A DNA stretch of 44,641 nt from an uncultured Ruminococcus sp. (GTDB taxonomy: Bacteria; Bacillota; Clostridia; Oscillospirales; Acutalibacteraceae). The notes under the pieces are model-generated. The model did no database searches and had not been told where the DNA came from. It saw nothing but the letters and a program-made list of their open reading frames with translations. The translations under genes were made by a program, and so were the position numbers. Positions 22,128 to 30,408 of the stretch are shown piece by piece. The stretch covers positions 42,054 through 86,694 of the forward strand of contig CACYSI010000005.1 of assembly GCA_902776975.1 (NCBI GenBank), in the 5' to 3' direction. Position 1 is the stretch's first letter. Every line of letters starts with the position of its first letter.

Positions 22128-23870
22128 TCTTATTTTTATATGCACCTCTCTGAGCTGCTGCTCGCTGACCTCTCCGGGTGAGCCTAACAGCAGATCCTGA
22201 GCGTTGCTGTTCATCGGGAAGGCGATGACCTCGCGGATGTTCTCCTCCTCAGTCAGCAGCATGAGCATACGGTCTACGCCGGGAGCCATGCCCGCGTGAG
22301 GCGGAGCGCCGTATTGGAACGCCGTATACAGCGACTTGAACTTCTCTTTGAGATCGTCCTCAGTGTAGCCGGCTATGGCGAACGCCTTTTTCATGATCTC
22401 GATATCATGGTTACGCACAGCGCCCGAGCTGAGCTCTACGCCGTTGCACACGATGTCGTACTGATAAGCGAGGATGTCGCAGGGGTCCTTTTCGAGCAGA
22501 GCCTGCATACCGCCCTGAGGCATACTGAAGGGGTTGTGGGTGAATATGATCTGACCTGTCTCCTCATCCTGCTCAAACATCGGGAAATCGACGATGAAGC
22601 AGAATTCAAAGCGGCTCTTGTCTATCAGATCGAGACGTCTCGCTACCTCGGTGCGTATCTGACCCGCGAGCTTGGGAGCCTCGGCGGCTGTATCGGCGAT
22701 GAAGTAGATGACGTCGCCCGCCTCGGAGCCGTTGCGGCTGATGAGCTCCTCTCTGTCGCCGGGCTTCAAGAACTTGTCGATAGGACCGTCAAAGAGCATC
22801 TCATCCGTGACCTTGACATAGCCCAGACCCTTCATGCCGATGGACAGAGCGAACTCTTCCATCTTCTTGAACCAGCTCTTGGAGCAGGACGCCGCGCCGG
22901 GGACGTTGATCGAGCGCACGCACTTCTTTAAGAAAGGCTTGAAGTCGGTCTCTTCAAACATATCCGAGATCTCGACTATCTCGAGCGGGTTGCGCAGATC
23001 GGGCTTGTCGGTGCCGTATCTGAGCATACTCTCGGCAAAGGATATGCGGCGGAACGGCGGTTTGCTTATTTCTTTATCAGAATATTTCTTGAATGTATCG
23101 TAGAGCACCTCTTCGGCTACGTCAAAGACGTCCTCCTGAGTGGCGAACGCCATCTCAAAGTCGAGCTGATAGAACTCGCCGGGCGAGCGGTCGGCTCTGG
23201 CGTCCTCATCACGGAAGCAGGGAGCTATCTGGAAGTATCTGTCAAAGCCCGATACCATCAGCAGCTGCTTGAAGATCTGCGGAGCCTGGGGCAGAGCGTA
23301 AAACTTGCCCTTATGCTTTCGCGAAGGAATGAGGTAATCTCTCGCGCCCTCGGGCGAAGATACGCCCAGTATCGGGGTGGCGATATCGACAAAGCCCATC
23401 TCGTTCATCTTGTTACGCAGATGAGTGATGACCTGAGAGCGGAGCAGGATATTGTTGTGCACCTTGGGATTGCGCAGATCGAGAAAACGGTATCTCATAC
23501 GCGCGTCCTCGTTGACGGAAGTGGATGTGACCACCTCAAAGGGTAGGTTGTTTTTGCATTTGCCGAGCACAGTCAGGCTCTCGGCTACTACCTCAACGGT
23601 ACCCGTAGCGATCTTGTTATTGACGGTATCGTCGTCGCGCTTGACGACCTTACCCGATATGGTGACGCTGCACTCGCGGTTGACGCCCTCGAGCATAGAG
23701 TCGTCGTGTACTACGACCTGGGTCACGCCGTACTGGTCGCGGATATCGAGGAACATTACGCCGCCGTGGTCGCGGATATTCTCTACCCAGCCGGCGAGGC
23801 GAGCCTCTTCTCCTATATTAGTCTCCCTCAAATCTCCGCAGGTCACGGAGCGATAGATATTAGCTTTCAT
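22125..23870 (-). CDS. aspS: Aspartyl-tRNA synthetase
   Basis: A 581-residue bacterial-type class II synthetase that charges tRNA(Asp). An N-terminal OB-fold anticodon-binding domain (GWVENIRDHGGVMFLDIRD) is followed by the catalytic core with motif 2 (FRDEDARADR), the bacterial GAD insertion, and motif 3 (GMAPGVDRMLMLL). Since gatCAB follows directly, it may be non-discriminating and also make Asp-tRNA(Asn); this cannot be decided by eye. The ATG has AAAGGA upstream and the promoter at 23941-23969 precedes it. Confidence 0.97.
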   Translation of the reverse strand: MKANIYRSVTCGDLRETNIGEEARLAGWVENIRDHGGVMFLDIRDQYGVTQVVVHDDSMLEGVNRECSVTISGKVVKRDDDTVNNKIATGTVEVVAESLTVLGKCKNNLPFEVVTSTSVNEDARMRYRFLDLRNPKVHNNILLRSQVITHLRNKMNEMGFVDIATPILGVSSPEGARDYLIPSRKHKGKFYALPQAPQIFKQLLMVSGFDRYFQIAPCFRDEDARADRSPGEFYQLDFEMAFATQEDVFDVAEEVLYDTFKKYSDKEISKPPFRRISFAESMLRYGTDKPDLRNPLEIVEISDMFEETDFKPFLKKCVRSINVPGAASCSKSWFKKMEEFALSIGMKGLGYVKVTDEMLFDGPIDKFLKPGDREELISRNGSEAGDVIYFIADTAAEAPKLAGQIRTEVARRLDLIDKSRFEFCFIVDFPMFEQDEETGQIIFTHNPFSMPQGGMQALLEKDPCDILAYQYDIVCNGVELSSGAVRNHDIEIMKKAFAIAGYTEDDLKEKFKSLYTAFQYGAPPHAGMAPGVDRMLMLLTEEENIREVIAFPMNSNAQDLLLGSPGEVSEQQLREVHIKIR

Positions 23871-23940
23871 GGTTCATGTTCCTTTCGGTTTTTCATATGC
23901 CTTTCAGGATTTTCAAGGTGAAATTTCCCTATTCTGTAGT

Positions 23941-23969
23941 ATTATAGCACAAGCAAAGGTCAAAGTAAA
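23941..23969 (-). promoter_or_regulatory. Sigma-A promoter of aspS-gatCAB
   Basis: On the minus strand TTTACT (23969-23964), a 17-nt spacer and a perfect TATAAT (23946-23941), about 65 nt before the aspS ATG. Confidence 0.65.
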
Positions 23970-23999
23970 GTCGGAGCGAGGGTTTTTTGTGAAATATTA

Positions 24000-24060
24000 T
24001 GGTAGTTGGTGGTTGGTAGTTGGTGGTTGGTAGTTAGTGGCTGGTGGTTGGTAGTTGGTT
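24000..24060. repeat. GGTTGGTAGTT-type tandem repeat
   Basis: About nine imperfect copies of the heptamers GGTAGTT and GGTGGTT in tandem. The same units occur in inverse orientation at 18700-18738 after the thioesterase. The units abut without unique spacers, so this is not a CRISPR array. Confidence 0.7.
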
Positions 24061-24065
24061 GGCGT

Positions 24066-24270
24066 AAGCCTTCCCCTCGGGGGGAAGGTGGCTCGGCTGT
24101 GCCGAGTCGGATGAGGGGCTTACGTTTCGGTCAGCATCCGAACTCGGAGACAAACAAACGTTACCGTCTGAACATTTAATGTGTAAGCCTCACTGAGTTA
24201 TTGATGTAACTGAGAGGCTGTCCCCTCATCCGTCAACTGCGTTGACACCTTCCCCCCGAGGGGAAGGCTT
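24066..24270. mobile_element. 205-bp inverted-repeat element (MITE-like)
   Basis: Perfect 23-bp terminal inverted repeats: 24066-24088 (starting AAGCCTTCCCC) and 24248-24270 (ending GGGGAAGGCTT). Each arm continues into a small hairpin (CTCGGC..GCCGAG on the left, GTCAAC..GTTGAC on the right) and a GGATGAGGGG/CCCCTCATCC pair, so both halves are mirror images. There is no coding frame. The architecture is repeated in the 114-bp element at 34679-34792. No target-site duplication is evident. It may be a non-autonomous mobile element or an amplified palindromic repeat. Confidence 0.6.
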
Positions 24271-24427
24271 GTAAACGTCCTGCTCTTCGAGGGGAAGGCT
24301 TGTTCAACTTTCTCCGCTCTCCGTAATTATAAATCGTGTGCGGGTGTCCCGCCCTTCGCCATTCACCATTCACCATTCACTATTCACCATTAAACATTAA
24401 CCATTCCCCGTGCATCAATACAAACAC
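24271..24427. repeat. Repeat-rich gap with CCATTCA tandem units
   Basis: A further partial copy of the element end (TTCGAGGGGAAGGCTT, 24287-24302), the GTGCGGGTGTCCCG unit shared inversely with the aspS-gatC gap, and a run of ACCATTC units (24359-24410). No gene is seen. Confidence 0.5.
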
Positions 24428-24457
24428 AAAGCTCCCCTCATCTCTGAAGGGAGCTTG
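24428..24457 (-). terminator. Terminator of the alpha-amylase operon
   Basis: On the minus strand AAGCTCCC pairs with GGGGAGCTT, followed by TGTGTTTG. It lies about 75 nt after the amylase stop. Confidence 0.65.
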
Positions 24458-24530
24458 TCTATTGAATGTTATGTTTTGAACTTACGTCTCGCTTGCGGAG
24501 CAAATATAGCTCGTTATGCGAATACAGCTC

Positions 24531-26909
24531 TTACTTGAGGTAAGTCTGACCGGAGGGACCTACAGCTCCGCTGATGCCCTGGAAGCCCGAAGCGCAGCAT
24601 ACATATACGCGCATGTTGCCCTTACCGACCGAGCCTACGCTCAGAGTACCGTTGGTAACGGTCTTGACATCGCCCGAAACAGCGTCGATGTACTTGCCGT
24701 TGGGGATGTTCTTGAAGGTAGCGCCGTCGGTGACAGCTACGCAAGCCAGAGAGTCAACATTCTTGCCGTTGTAGTTGCCGGTGTAGCGTCTGATGTAAGC
24801 CATGTTACCGCTGACATAGTTGCCGTTGGTGGTGTACTGACCCATCTGCAGAGCGGGCACGGCGCGGCGGATCGCGTTGAGCTTCTGGATGTGCTTGGAC
24901 AGCGTGCTGTTCAGGGTAGAAGCCAGCTTGCCGGTGGCGTTGCTGTACTCAGAGAAGCCTGTTGTCTTGACTGAGCCTTCCAGATAATCGCCGAAGTACG
25001 CGCGGCCGGAGTTAGCCAGAGAGATGTTGGGACCTTCGTCGATACGGCAGCCCTTCTGGAACTCTACCTCGCCGCCGTAATACAGACACGGTATACCGCG
25101 GAAGGTGAACATCAGGTTGAGGTTCTCAGCCCATGTCTGGGTACCGCCGGTAAAGCGCTGTGTCTGGTTCTGGTCGGGAGAATAGTCGTGAGACTCAACA
25201 TAGGTGACGTTCCATGTAGCATCGTTGTTATACTGATCCTGACCGAGAGCCGCGCCGAACGCGCCGGAAGCGGAGTCGAACTGCCAGTGCATGGTGAAGT
25301 CGATAACGCCCATGCCGGAGTTCTTGGAATAGTCGGGAGTACGGTAATTGATACCGTTGAGGAACGCGTTGTTGGATGTCGGCTGACCTGAGGTGCTGAC
25401 ATGATTCTCGCTGAAGGTGATCGCGTTCTGGATATTCTTCTTAATTGTAGCGGGATCGGTACCGTCAGAGAGCTTAGCGAGGTCGGCAGATGAATCATCC
25501 CATGTATAGAACTGGACGGACTCAGCCGCGTTGTCGCGGTACCAGGTCTGGCTGAAGCGGCAGCAAACCTCACCGAACATATAGAAGTTCTTGTTGCCGG
25601 CTGCCTTAGCCGCGGCGTTGATCTGATCGTTATACCACTTGTTCAGAGAGAGTCTGGGGATGTGGCGGACTGTATCGACACGGAAAGCGTCAACGCCCAT
25701 ATCGAGGTAGTTGGCATACGCGTCTACGGTGTAATCCGCTACAGCCTTGTTCTCTGTGTTCAAGTCAACGCAGTCGCCCGCGATCTGGCAGAACTTACAG
25801 GTCCAGTCATCCCAGTTAAGGCTTGCGAAATAACCGTTGTGATAGTAGTTGTTGGGGTTAGATACCTTGTCATAAGATACCATGTCGGTAAAGCCCTGAG
25901 TCTGCTTCATCAGCTGCAGACGGGAGTCGTACTGCTGCTGAGGCTTGAGGTTGTAATACTCCTCGGGTGTTTTGACGTTGTTGTAGTCGAGCAGGGTCTT
26001 GGTGGGGACCATGCAAGCCTCGATGTCCGAAAGATCGGCTTTGTAGTTCTTGGTGAACAGAGGGGCGAGGTGAGCTTCACCGAAGTTTGAGGTGTGGTTC
26101 CATACAACGTCCTGTACGATCTTCATGCCCTTTTCATGAGCGGCGGCGATCAGATCCTCATAGGTGAAATCGCTGCTCTCATATCTCGGATCGACCTTAG
26201 AGAAGTCGAGCGCGTGGTAGCCGTGGTAGTCATAGCCGGAGGCATTCTCGACAACCGGAGTGATCCAGACCGCTGAGAAGCCCAGCGCCTTGATGTAGTC
26301 GAGCTTATCGGCAAGACCCTTGAAGTCGCCGCGCCACGCGGGGTCGGAGTCGGGGTTGTTAGCCTGCTTGTCATCCCAGCAGTGAACGTTGTTGCCCTTA
26401 TCGCCGTCATAGAAACGGGTGGTGATGACAAAGTAGATGGTATCCTGGCGCATATCTACACTATCGTAGGGGTCTGCCTCTTCGGGGTTGCGGTTGCGGA
26501 AACGACCGTTTCTGTACCACCACTCACCTGAGTTACGGGTGAGCTCGCCGGAGAGCTGACCCGAGAGACCGGATGTGCCGTCTGTGATCTGGAAATTGAT
26601 CTTTGATGTGTTGCTGAATGTGTAGGTGTACCAGTTGCCGCCTGTCTGGGAGTTATCGAGAGTCATCCTGACGCCGGGGTAGCTGGTTTCTTTATTGGTG
26701 GGCAGAGCGTTCCAGTAATAGATATACGGAACCTTGTCCTCGCTCTTGACATGGATAATGACACTGTCGGCGGCTGTATCGGCGATATCCGCGTCAGCGG
26801 CTACCCCGGCGACATCTTCATCGTCGGCGGCGTTGGCTGAAACAGCGGCAACAGAGATCATCATAGCAAGACATAGCAGTATCGCGAGCAAACCTGAAAG
26901 CTTTTTCAT
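24531..26909 (-). CDS. Secreted GH13 alpha-amylase with N-terminal CBM26
   Basis: A 792-residue endo-acting starch hydrolase (alpha-1,4 bonds). Signal peptide (1-27), Asp/Ala-rich spacer, CBM26-type starch-binding module (about 49-140, with PYIYYWN and SYPGVRMTL), then the GH13 barrel. The four conserved regions are visible: DVVWNH (267-272), DAFRVDTVRH with nucleophile Asp412, FGEV with acid/base Glu447, and ESHD with Asp575. A C-terminal beta-domain follows. There is no dockerin, anchor or sortase motif, so the enzyme may be free or bound only through its CBM. AAGGAGG precedes the ATG and touches the stop of the CBM26-dockerin gene 14 nt upstream, so the two form an operon. Confidence 0.96.
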   Translation of the reverse strand: MKKLSGLLAILLCLAMMISVAAVSANAADDEDVAGVAADADIADTAADSVIIHVKSEDKVPYIYYWNALPTNKETSYPGVRMTLDNSQTGGNWYTYTFSNTSKINFQITDGTSGLSGQLSGELTRNSGEWWYRNGRFRNRNPEEADPYDSVDMRQDTIYFVITTRFYDGDKGNNVHCWDDKQANNPDSDPAWRGDFKGLADKLDYIKALGFSAVWITPVVENASGYDYHGYHALDFSKVDPRYESSDFTYEDLIAAAHEKGMKIVQDVVWNHTSNFGEAHLAPLFTKNYKADLSDIEACMVPTKTLLDYNNVKTPEEYYNLKPQQQYDSRLQLMKQTQGFTDMVSYDKVSNPNNYYHNGYFASLNWDDWTCKFCQIAGDCVDLNTENKAVADYTVDAYANYLDMGVDAFRVDTVRHIPRLSLNKWYNDQINAAAKAAGNKNFYMFGEVCCRFSQTWYRDNAAESVQFYTWDDSSADLAKLSDGTDPATIKKNIQNAITFSENHVSTSGQPTSNNAFLNGINYRTPDYSKNSGMGVIDFTMHWQFDSASGAFGAALGQDQYNNDATWNVTYVESHDYSPDQNQTQRFTGGTQTWAENLNLMFTFRGIPCLYYGGEVEFQKGCRIDEGPNISLANSGRAYFGDYLEGSVKTTGFSEYSNATGKLASTLNSTLSKHIQKLNAIRRAVPALQMGQYTTNGNYVSGNMAYIRRYTGNYNGKNVDSLACVAVTDGATFKNIPNGKYIDAVSGDVKTVTNGTLSVGSVGKGNMRVYVCCASGFQGISGAVGPSGQTYLK

Positions 26910-26923
26910 CTTCTGTTACCTCC

Positions 26924-28717
26924 TTACAGTGTATATAATCCAAGCAGATAGCGCTGGATAACGGTCGAGTCTACGATAGTGATCTCGCCGTCATCGTCGG
27001 CGTCCGCGTTAGCCTCGTTGAACGGGGTGAGCATCGGAGCGCCCAGCAGATAACGCTGGATAACGGTAGCGTCGATAACGGTCACGTCGCCGTCTTCGTC
27101 AGCGTCGCCTCTGAGGATCTCGGGAGCCTGAGTAGCCTGCTCTGTGGGCTTGACAGTGGGCTTCTGAGTAGCGGGCTGTGTAGGCTTAGTTGTCGGAGCC
27201 TGAGTCTCGGTAGGCTTGACAGTGGGCTTCTGGGTAGGAGCCTGAGTCTCGGTAGGTGTAGTAGCATACTCGGTAGGGCTGATCGTGTTGACGCTGGTGA
27301 AATTGTACTCGCGCTCTACGGTGGTATTGTCAGAGCCCTGTACGCTGACCGTTACGGTGTACGCGCCTAAGGCAGTGGGCGTAAAGCTGTAGCTGCGATT
27401 GAGAGTGTAGTAAGGTACGTTGACGATATCGCCGCTCGAGTTGCGTACGGTGTACTTATAGAACAGCAGGTTGGTACCTGTCAGACCGCCGCCCGCGTTC
27501 GTTGTGAGACTTACTGAGGTGTTTCTCTTGATCTCGCCGCCCGAGGGGGATACGGTCTTGATGTAAGGAGATACGGAGGTGAGTCCGCTTTCGACAGAGT
27601 AGCTCTTGGTACGCTTGTTGGTGTTGCCCGCGGCGTCCTTGAACTCATAGGTCAGTGTGTAGGTGCCTGCCGCGTTGGGGATCCACTGAACATAGTTCTT
27701 GGTGGAATAATCGGCAAGCACTTTGTTGTTACTGCCGCTCGATACAGAGAACTTGTAATAGACAGTTCCCTTACCCTCGGCGGTAGCGCTCAGGGTGATG
27801 CCTACGCCCTCATACTGAGGAGCCTCGAGGTCTGTGCCGAAGAAGCTGACCTGCAGAGGCGAGGTATCGTAAATATCCCACTTGCCGGTGGAGTTGTTGT
27901 AGATATAGCCGGCTCCCGGGAAGGTGAGGTCCTGAGTCTGGCTCTGACCGTTCTGGCTGAAGATGATGTTGGCATAAGACTTCGGGAGCTGATAGCGCCA
28001 GACGTTGCCGCCTATTTTGGTCATAGTTGCGCCCGGCCAGCTCGTGTTAGTGTCGCTTGAGCTGTTCCACATATAAGCGGTAACAGTAGACCAGCCTGCC
28101 TCGTTCTCGCAGTATACATACTGCGCGCCTGAGGCGGATGTGGGAGCCTGTGTAGCCGTAGTAGCCGCGGATGTAGCCGTGGTAGCCGCCGAGCTTGTGG
28201 GCTTAGTGGTAGGAGCGGTAGTCTGCGCCTGTGTTGGGGCCTCGCTGCCCGCCTTTACGGCGTTGAGGCCGGCTGAGGTGGATTTGAAGTAGATCCTGAC
28301 TGTATCTCCGTTGGGGTTCCACATATGGATGCAGTTGAAGCCGTGGTAGTTACCGGACTGGAGATAGTAGGAGCCGCCGCTCTCGATGGTCTGTACCGCG
28401 GGAGTCTTGACGGCGTAGGCGGCGGAGTTGGATATGGTGGATACTACAAAGCAGTAGTCACCGCTCGCGCCTGACACATCACAGTAATAGTAGCCTAAAG
28501 AGCTGCTGTACTGGAAGGTACCTGAAGGACTGGAGCTCGAGAAGTTAGGACTGTTGGTGCTCTCGCCCCACAGATAGTAGGTATCAGCGCCCGTATCGGC
28601 GATAGTTTCGACATCCTTCGCGCTTGCCGAGATAGCGAAAGCCACTGTCGATACAAGCAAAACGAGGCACAGCACCAGAGATAATGCGCGCTTCGTTCGT
28701 TTAGCTGATAAACTCAT
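26924..28717 (-). CDS. Secreted CBM26-dockerin protein, non-catalytic
   Basis: 597 residues. Signal peptide (about 1-33), N-terminal beta-module (46-158, TYYLWGEST to RIYFKSTSAG), Thr/Ala linker (160-195), CBM26-type module (199-284, with WSTVTAYMWNSS and SWPGATMT), two Ig-like domains (about 288-376 and 383-476), Pro/Thr linker, and a dockerin (535-595) whose loops are DADEDGDVTVID and DADDDGEITIVD. There is no catalytic domain. It probably brings starch to a cohesin scaffold, as starch-adherence dockerin proteins do in R. bromii. The ATG at 28717 has AAAGGAGG ahead. Cotranscribed with the amylase. Confidence 0.9.
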   Translation of the reverse strand: MSLSAKRTKRALSLVLCLVLLVSTVAFAISASAKDVETIADTGADTYYLWGESTNSPNFSSSSPSGTFQYSSSLGYYYCDVSGASGDYCFVVSTISNSAAYAVKTPAVQTIESGGSYYLQSGNYHGFNCIHMWNPNGDTVRIYFKSTSAGLNAVKAGSEAPTQAQTTAPTTKPTSSAATTATSAATTATQAPTSASGAQYVYCENEAGWSTVTAYMWNSSSDTNTSWPGATMTKIGGNVWRYQLPKSYANIIFSQNGQSQTQDLTFPGAGYIYNNSTGKWDIYDTSPLQVSFFGTDLEAPQYEGVGITLSATAEGKGTVYYKFSVSSGSNNKVLADYSTKNYVQWIPNAAGTYTLTYEFKDAAGNTNKRTKSYSVESGLTSVSPYIKTVSPSGGEIKRNTSVSLTTNAGGGLTGTNLLFYKYTVRNSSGDIVNVPYYTLNRSYSFTPTALGAYTVTVSVQGSDNTTVEREYNFTSVNTISPTEYATTPTETQAPTQKPTVKPTETQAPTTKPTQPATQKPTVKPTEQATQAPEILRGDADEDGDVTVIDATVIQRYLLGAPMLTPFNEANADADDDGEITIVDSTVIQRYLLGLYTL

Positions 28718-28910
28718 GTTAATTTCCTCCTTTTTCATGTAATCTAAGATAATCCTAGTTACAGTAATTATACTCCAAAACGTCAAGCTTAATTTTCTGT
28801 AACAGAATAAAGCACATCGGCATAATTTACAATAATTCGGGGAGGTTTTTGGGCATATTACACAGGGCGCATCGACACGACTATAACCGGAACCGCAATA
28901 CACAGAAATA

Positions 28911-28933
28911 CCGCCGCTGAGATCAGCGGCGGC
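28911..28933 (-). terminator. Hairpin after the last dockerin-paralog gene
   Basis: CCGCCGCTGA faces TCAGCGGCGG as a perfect palindromic stem of about 10 bp. The minus-strand tail is TATTTCTG, a weak T run. It separates the sigma/dockerin series from the CBM26-dockerin/amylase pair. Confidence 0.6.
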
Positions 28934-28965
28934 AGGTCTGTAGGTATTATTCTGTAAAAGAAATA

Positions 28966-30342
28966 TCAGTCTATATAGGTGACATATCTCTGCAAACGGG
29001 TAGCGTCTACTATATCGCGCTCGCCGTTGCGGTCAAAATCGGAGAAATATGTGATCTCATCATAAACCTGATAATAGGGATAAGAGTCGGAGTAAGTCTG
29101 AGTATAGTATCTCAGCGGCAATCCCTCCATCTCCGCGATGTCGTCCACAGGATAATCACGCAGCTTGACCTCACAGCGCTGCATCAGGGTAGCGTCGATA
29201 ACGGTCAGCTCATCATCCTTGTCCATATCACCGATCAGCTTGCCCGCGCCGCAGCTGTCGACAGCCCTCATCAAGCCGTTATAACGGTCAGAGTCACGCA
29301 GAGTGTACAGATCGTAGAATGTATCCTCTTTAACATCATATACAGCCATACCGAACCTGAACACTTCGAGAGTTCCCATGCGGAAGGCTCTGTTTCCGAT
29401 CACGGCAAAAGCCTCGTGCCAATCGGGAACTCCGCAATTAGCGTTGATCAAAGCCCAGTCAGTCTCGCCGCTCGAGTCCTGATGATAATACAGCTCGGCG
29501 TAATAATAGACCATATCCGGATTTTGGAGATACGCGTCAAGCCGCTCGCGATAACGCTGCTCGCCTGTTCCTACAGGGTGAACAAGATACTGCTCGTCCC
29601 TCGCGATCTCAAGCGCTCTGCACTCTACCTCGTAACCGCCCTTATCTTCGATATATCTGAAGCTGCCGTTTTTTAAGCTGTTTCCATAGATCGGCATACT
29701 GACGCTTACTGACTGTGAGCTCCAAATATCTACGGTGCGATAGTTACCGTCGGTAATATAGAAGCAGTATATATCCCGCGGCAGCTCATAACGATAGTAC
29801 ACGGTATTGTATTCGGTTTTATAATAAGACATATCCGCGCTCTGCCAGCCGGTATCGGGGTCTGAGCCGAGTGCGCGATAGTATATCGTCGGTTCACCGA
29901 AATCAAGCTTCGGAGAGAAGATGACTGAGTGTTCATCGGAAATACCGCCGGGGGCTATACGCGCCTCAGGCATATCATATCCGTCTTTATCGACGTAACC
30001 CTTGTAACAGCGGACAGTGATGTCCCTGCCGGTGTAAGTTCTCTCCTGTGTGCGGCGGTCTTTGCCCTCGATATAGAAGGTATACTTTTCGTCCGCGGGG
30101 AAATTGAAATAATACATATCTTCTCCCGCTTTGTTCTGACCCATATACACGAGCGGCTCCGACTGCCAATCCTCGGACGCTTCGGTATGATAACGGATCA
30201 CGGGTACCTCATATCCTAAGGTATCGTAAAAGATAAGATCCTGTTCATACGGATTGATGTATCCCGATAAACCGCCGACGTTTACCGTTACACACAGAAC
30301 AGCCATGACAAAAACCAACAGTAACGCCAAAACTCTTTTCAT
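28966..30342 (-). CDS. Secreted dockerin protein, paralog B (two beta-modules, pre-dockerin domain, stretched dockerin)
   Basis: 458 residues. Signal peptide (about 1-26), two similar beta-modules (about 34-115 and 138-218) that look like diverged CBM26 folds, a domain of about 110 residues (250-366, with YYHQDSSGETDWAL, FAVIGNRAF and VYDVKEDTFYDL), then a dockerin. Its calcium loops (DMDKDDELTVID at about 372, DFDRNGERDIVD at about 435) are some 63 residues apart, against about 33 in ordinary dockerins. The C-terminal half closely resembles the neighbour at 30409, so the two are paralogs. No catalytic residues are recognisable. ATG at 30342 with AGGAG 8 nt upstream. Confidence 0.85.
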   Translation of the reverse strand: MKRVLALLLVFVMAVLCVTVNVGGLSGYINPYEQDLIFYDTLGYEVPVIRYHTEASEDWQSEPLVYMGQNKAGEDMYYFNFPADEKYTFYIEGKDRRTQERTYTGRDITVRCYKGYVDKDGYDMPEARIAPGGISDEHSVIFSPKLDFGEPTIYYRALGSDPDTGWQSADMSYYKTEYNTVYYRYELPRDIYCFYITDGNYRTVDIWSSQSVSVSMPIYGNSLKNGSFRYIEDKGGYEVECRALEIARDEQYLVHPVGTGEQRYRERLDAYLQNPDMVYYYAELYYHQDSSGETDWALINANCGVPDWHEAFAVIGNRAFRMGTLEVFRFGMAVYDVKEDTFYDLYTLRDSDRYNGLMRAVDSCGAGKLIGDMDKDDELTVIDATLMQRCEVKLRDYPVDDIAEMEGLPLRYYTQTYSDSYPYYQVYDEITYFSDFDRNGERDIVDATRLQRYVTYID

Positions 30343-30408
30343 TCCTTTCACTCCTTTTTGTTGTAGTTATGCTGTGATCATAGGCAGACCTATATCAAAA
30401 TTGCGATC

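Noticed and set aside
24000-24060. Possible CRISPR-like array
   Set aside because: Units are 7 bp and adjoin directly, with no unique spacers of equal length and no cas genes in the window.
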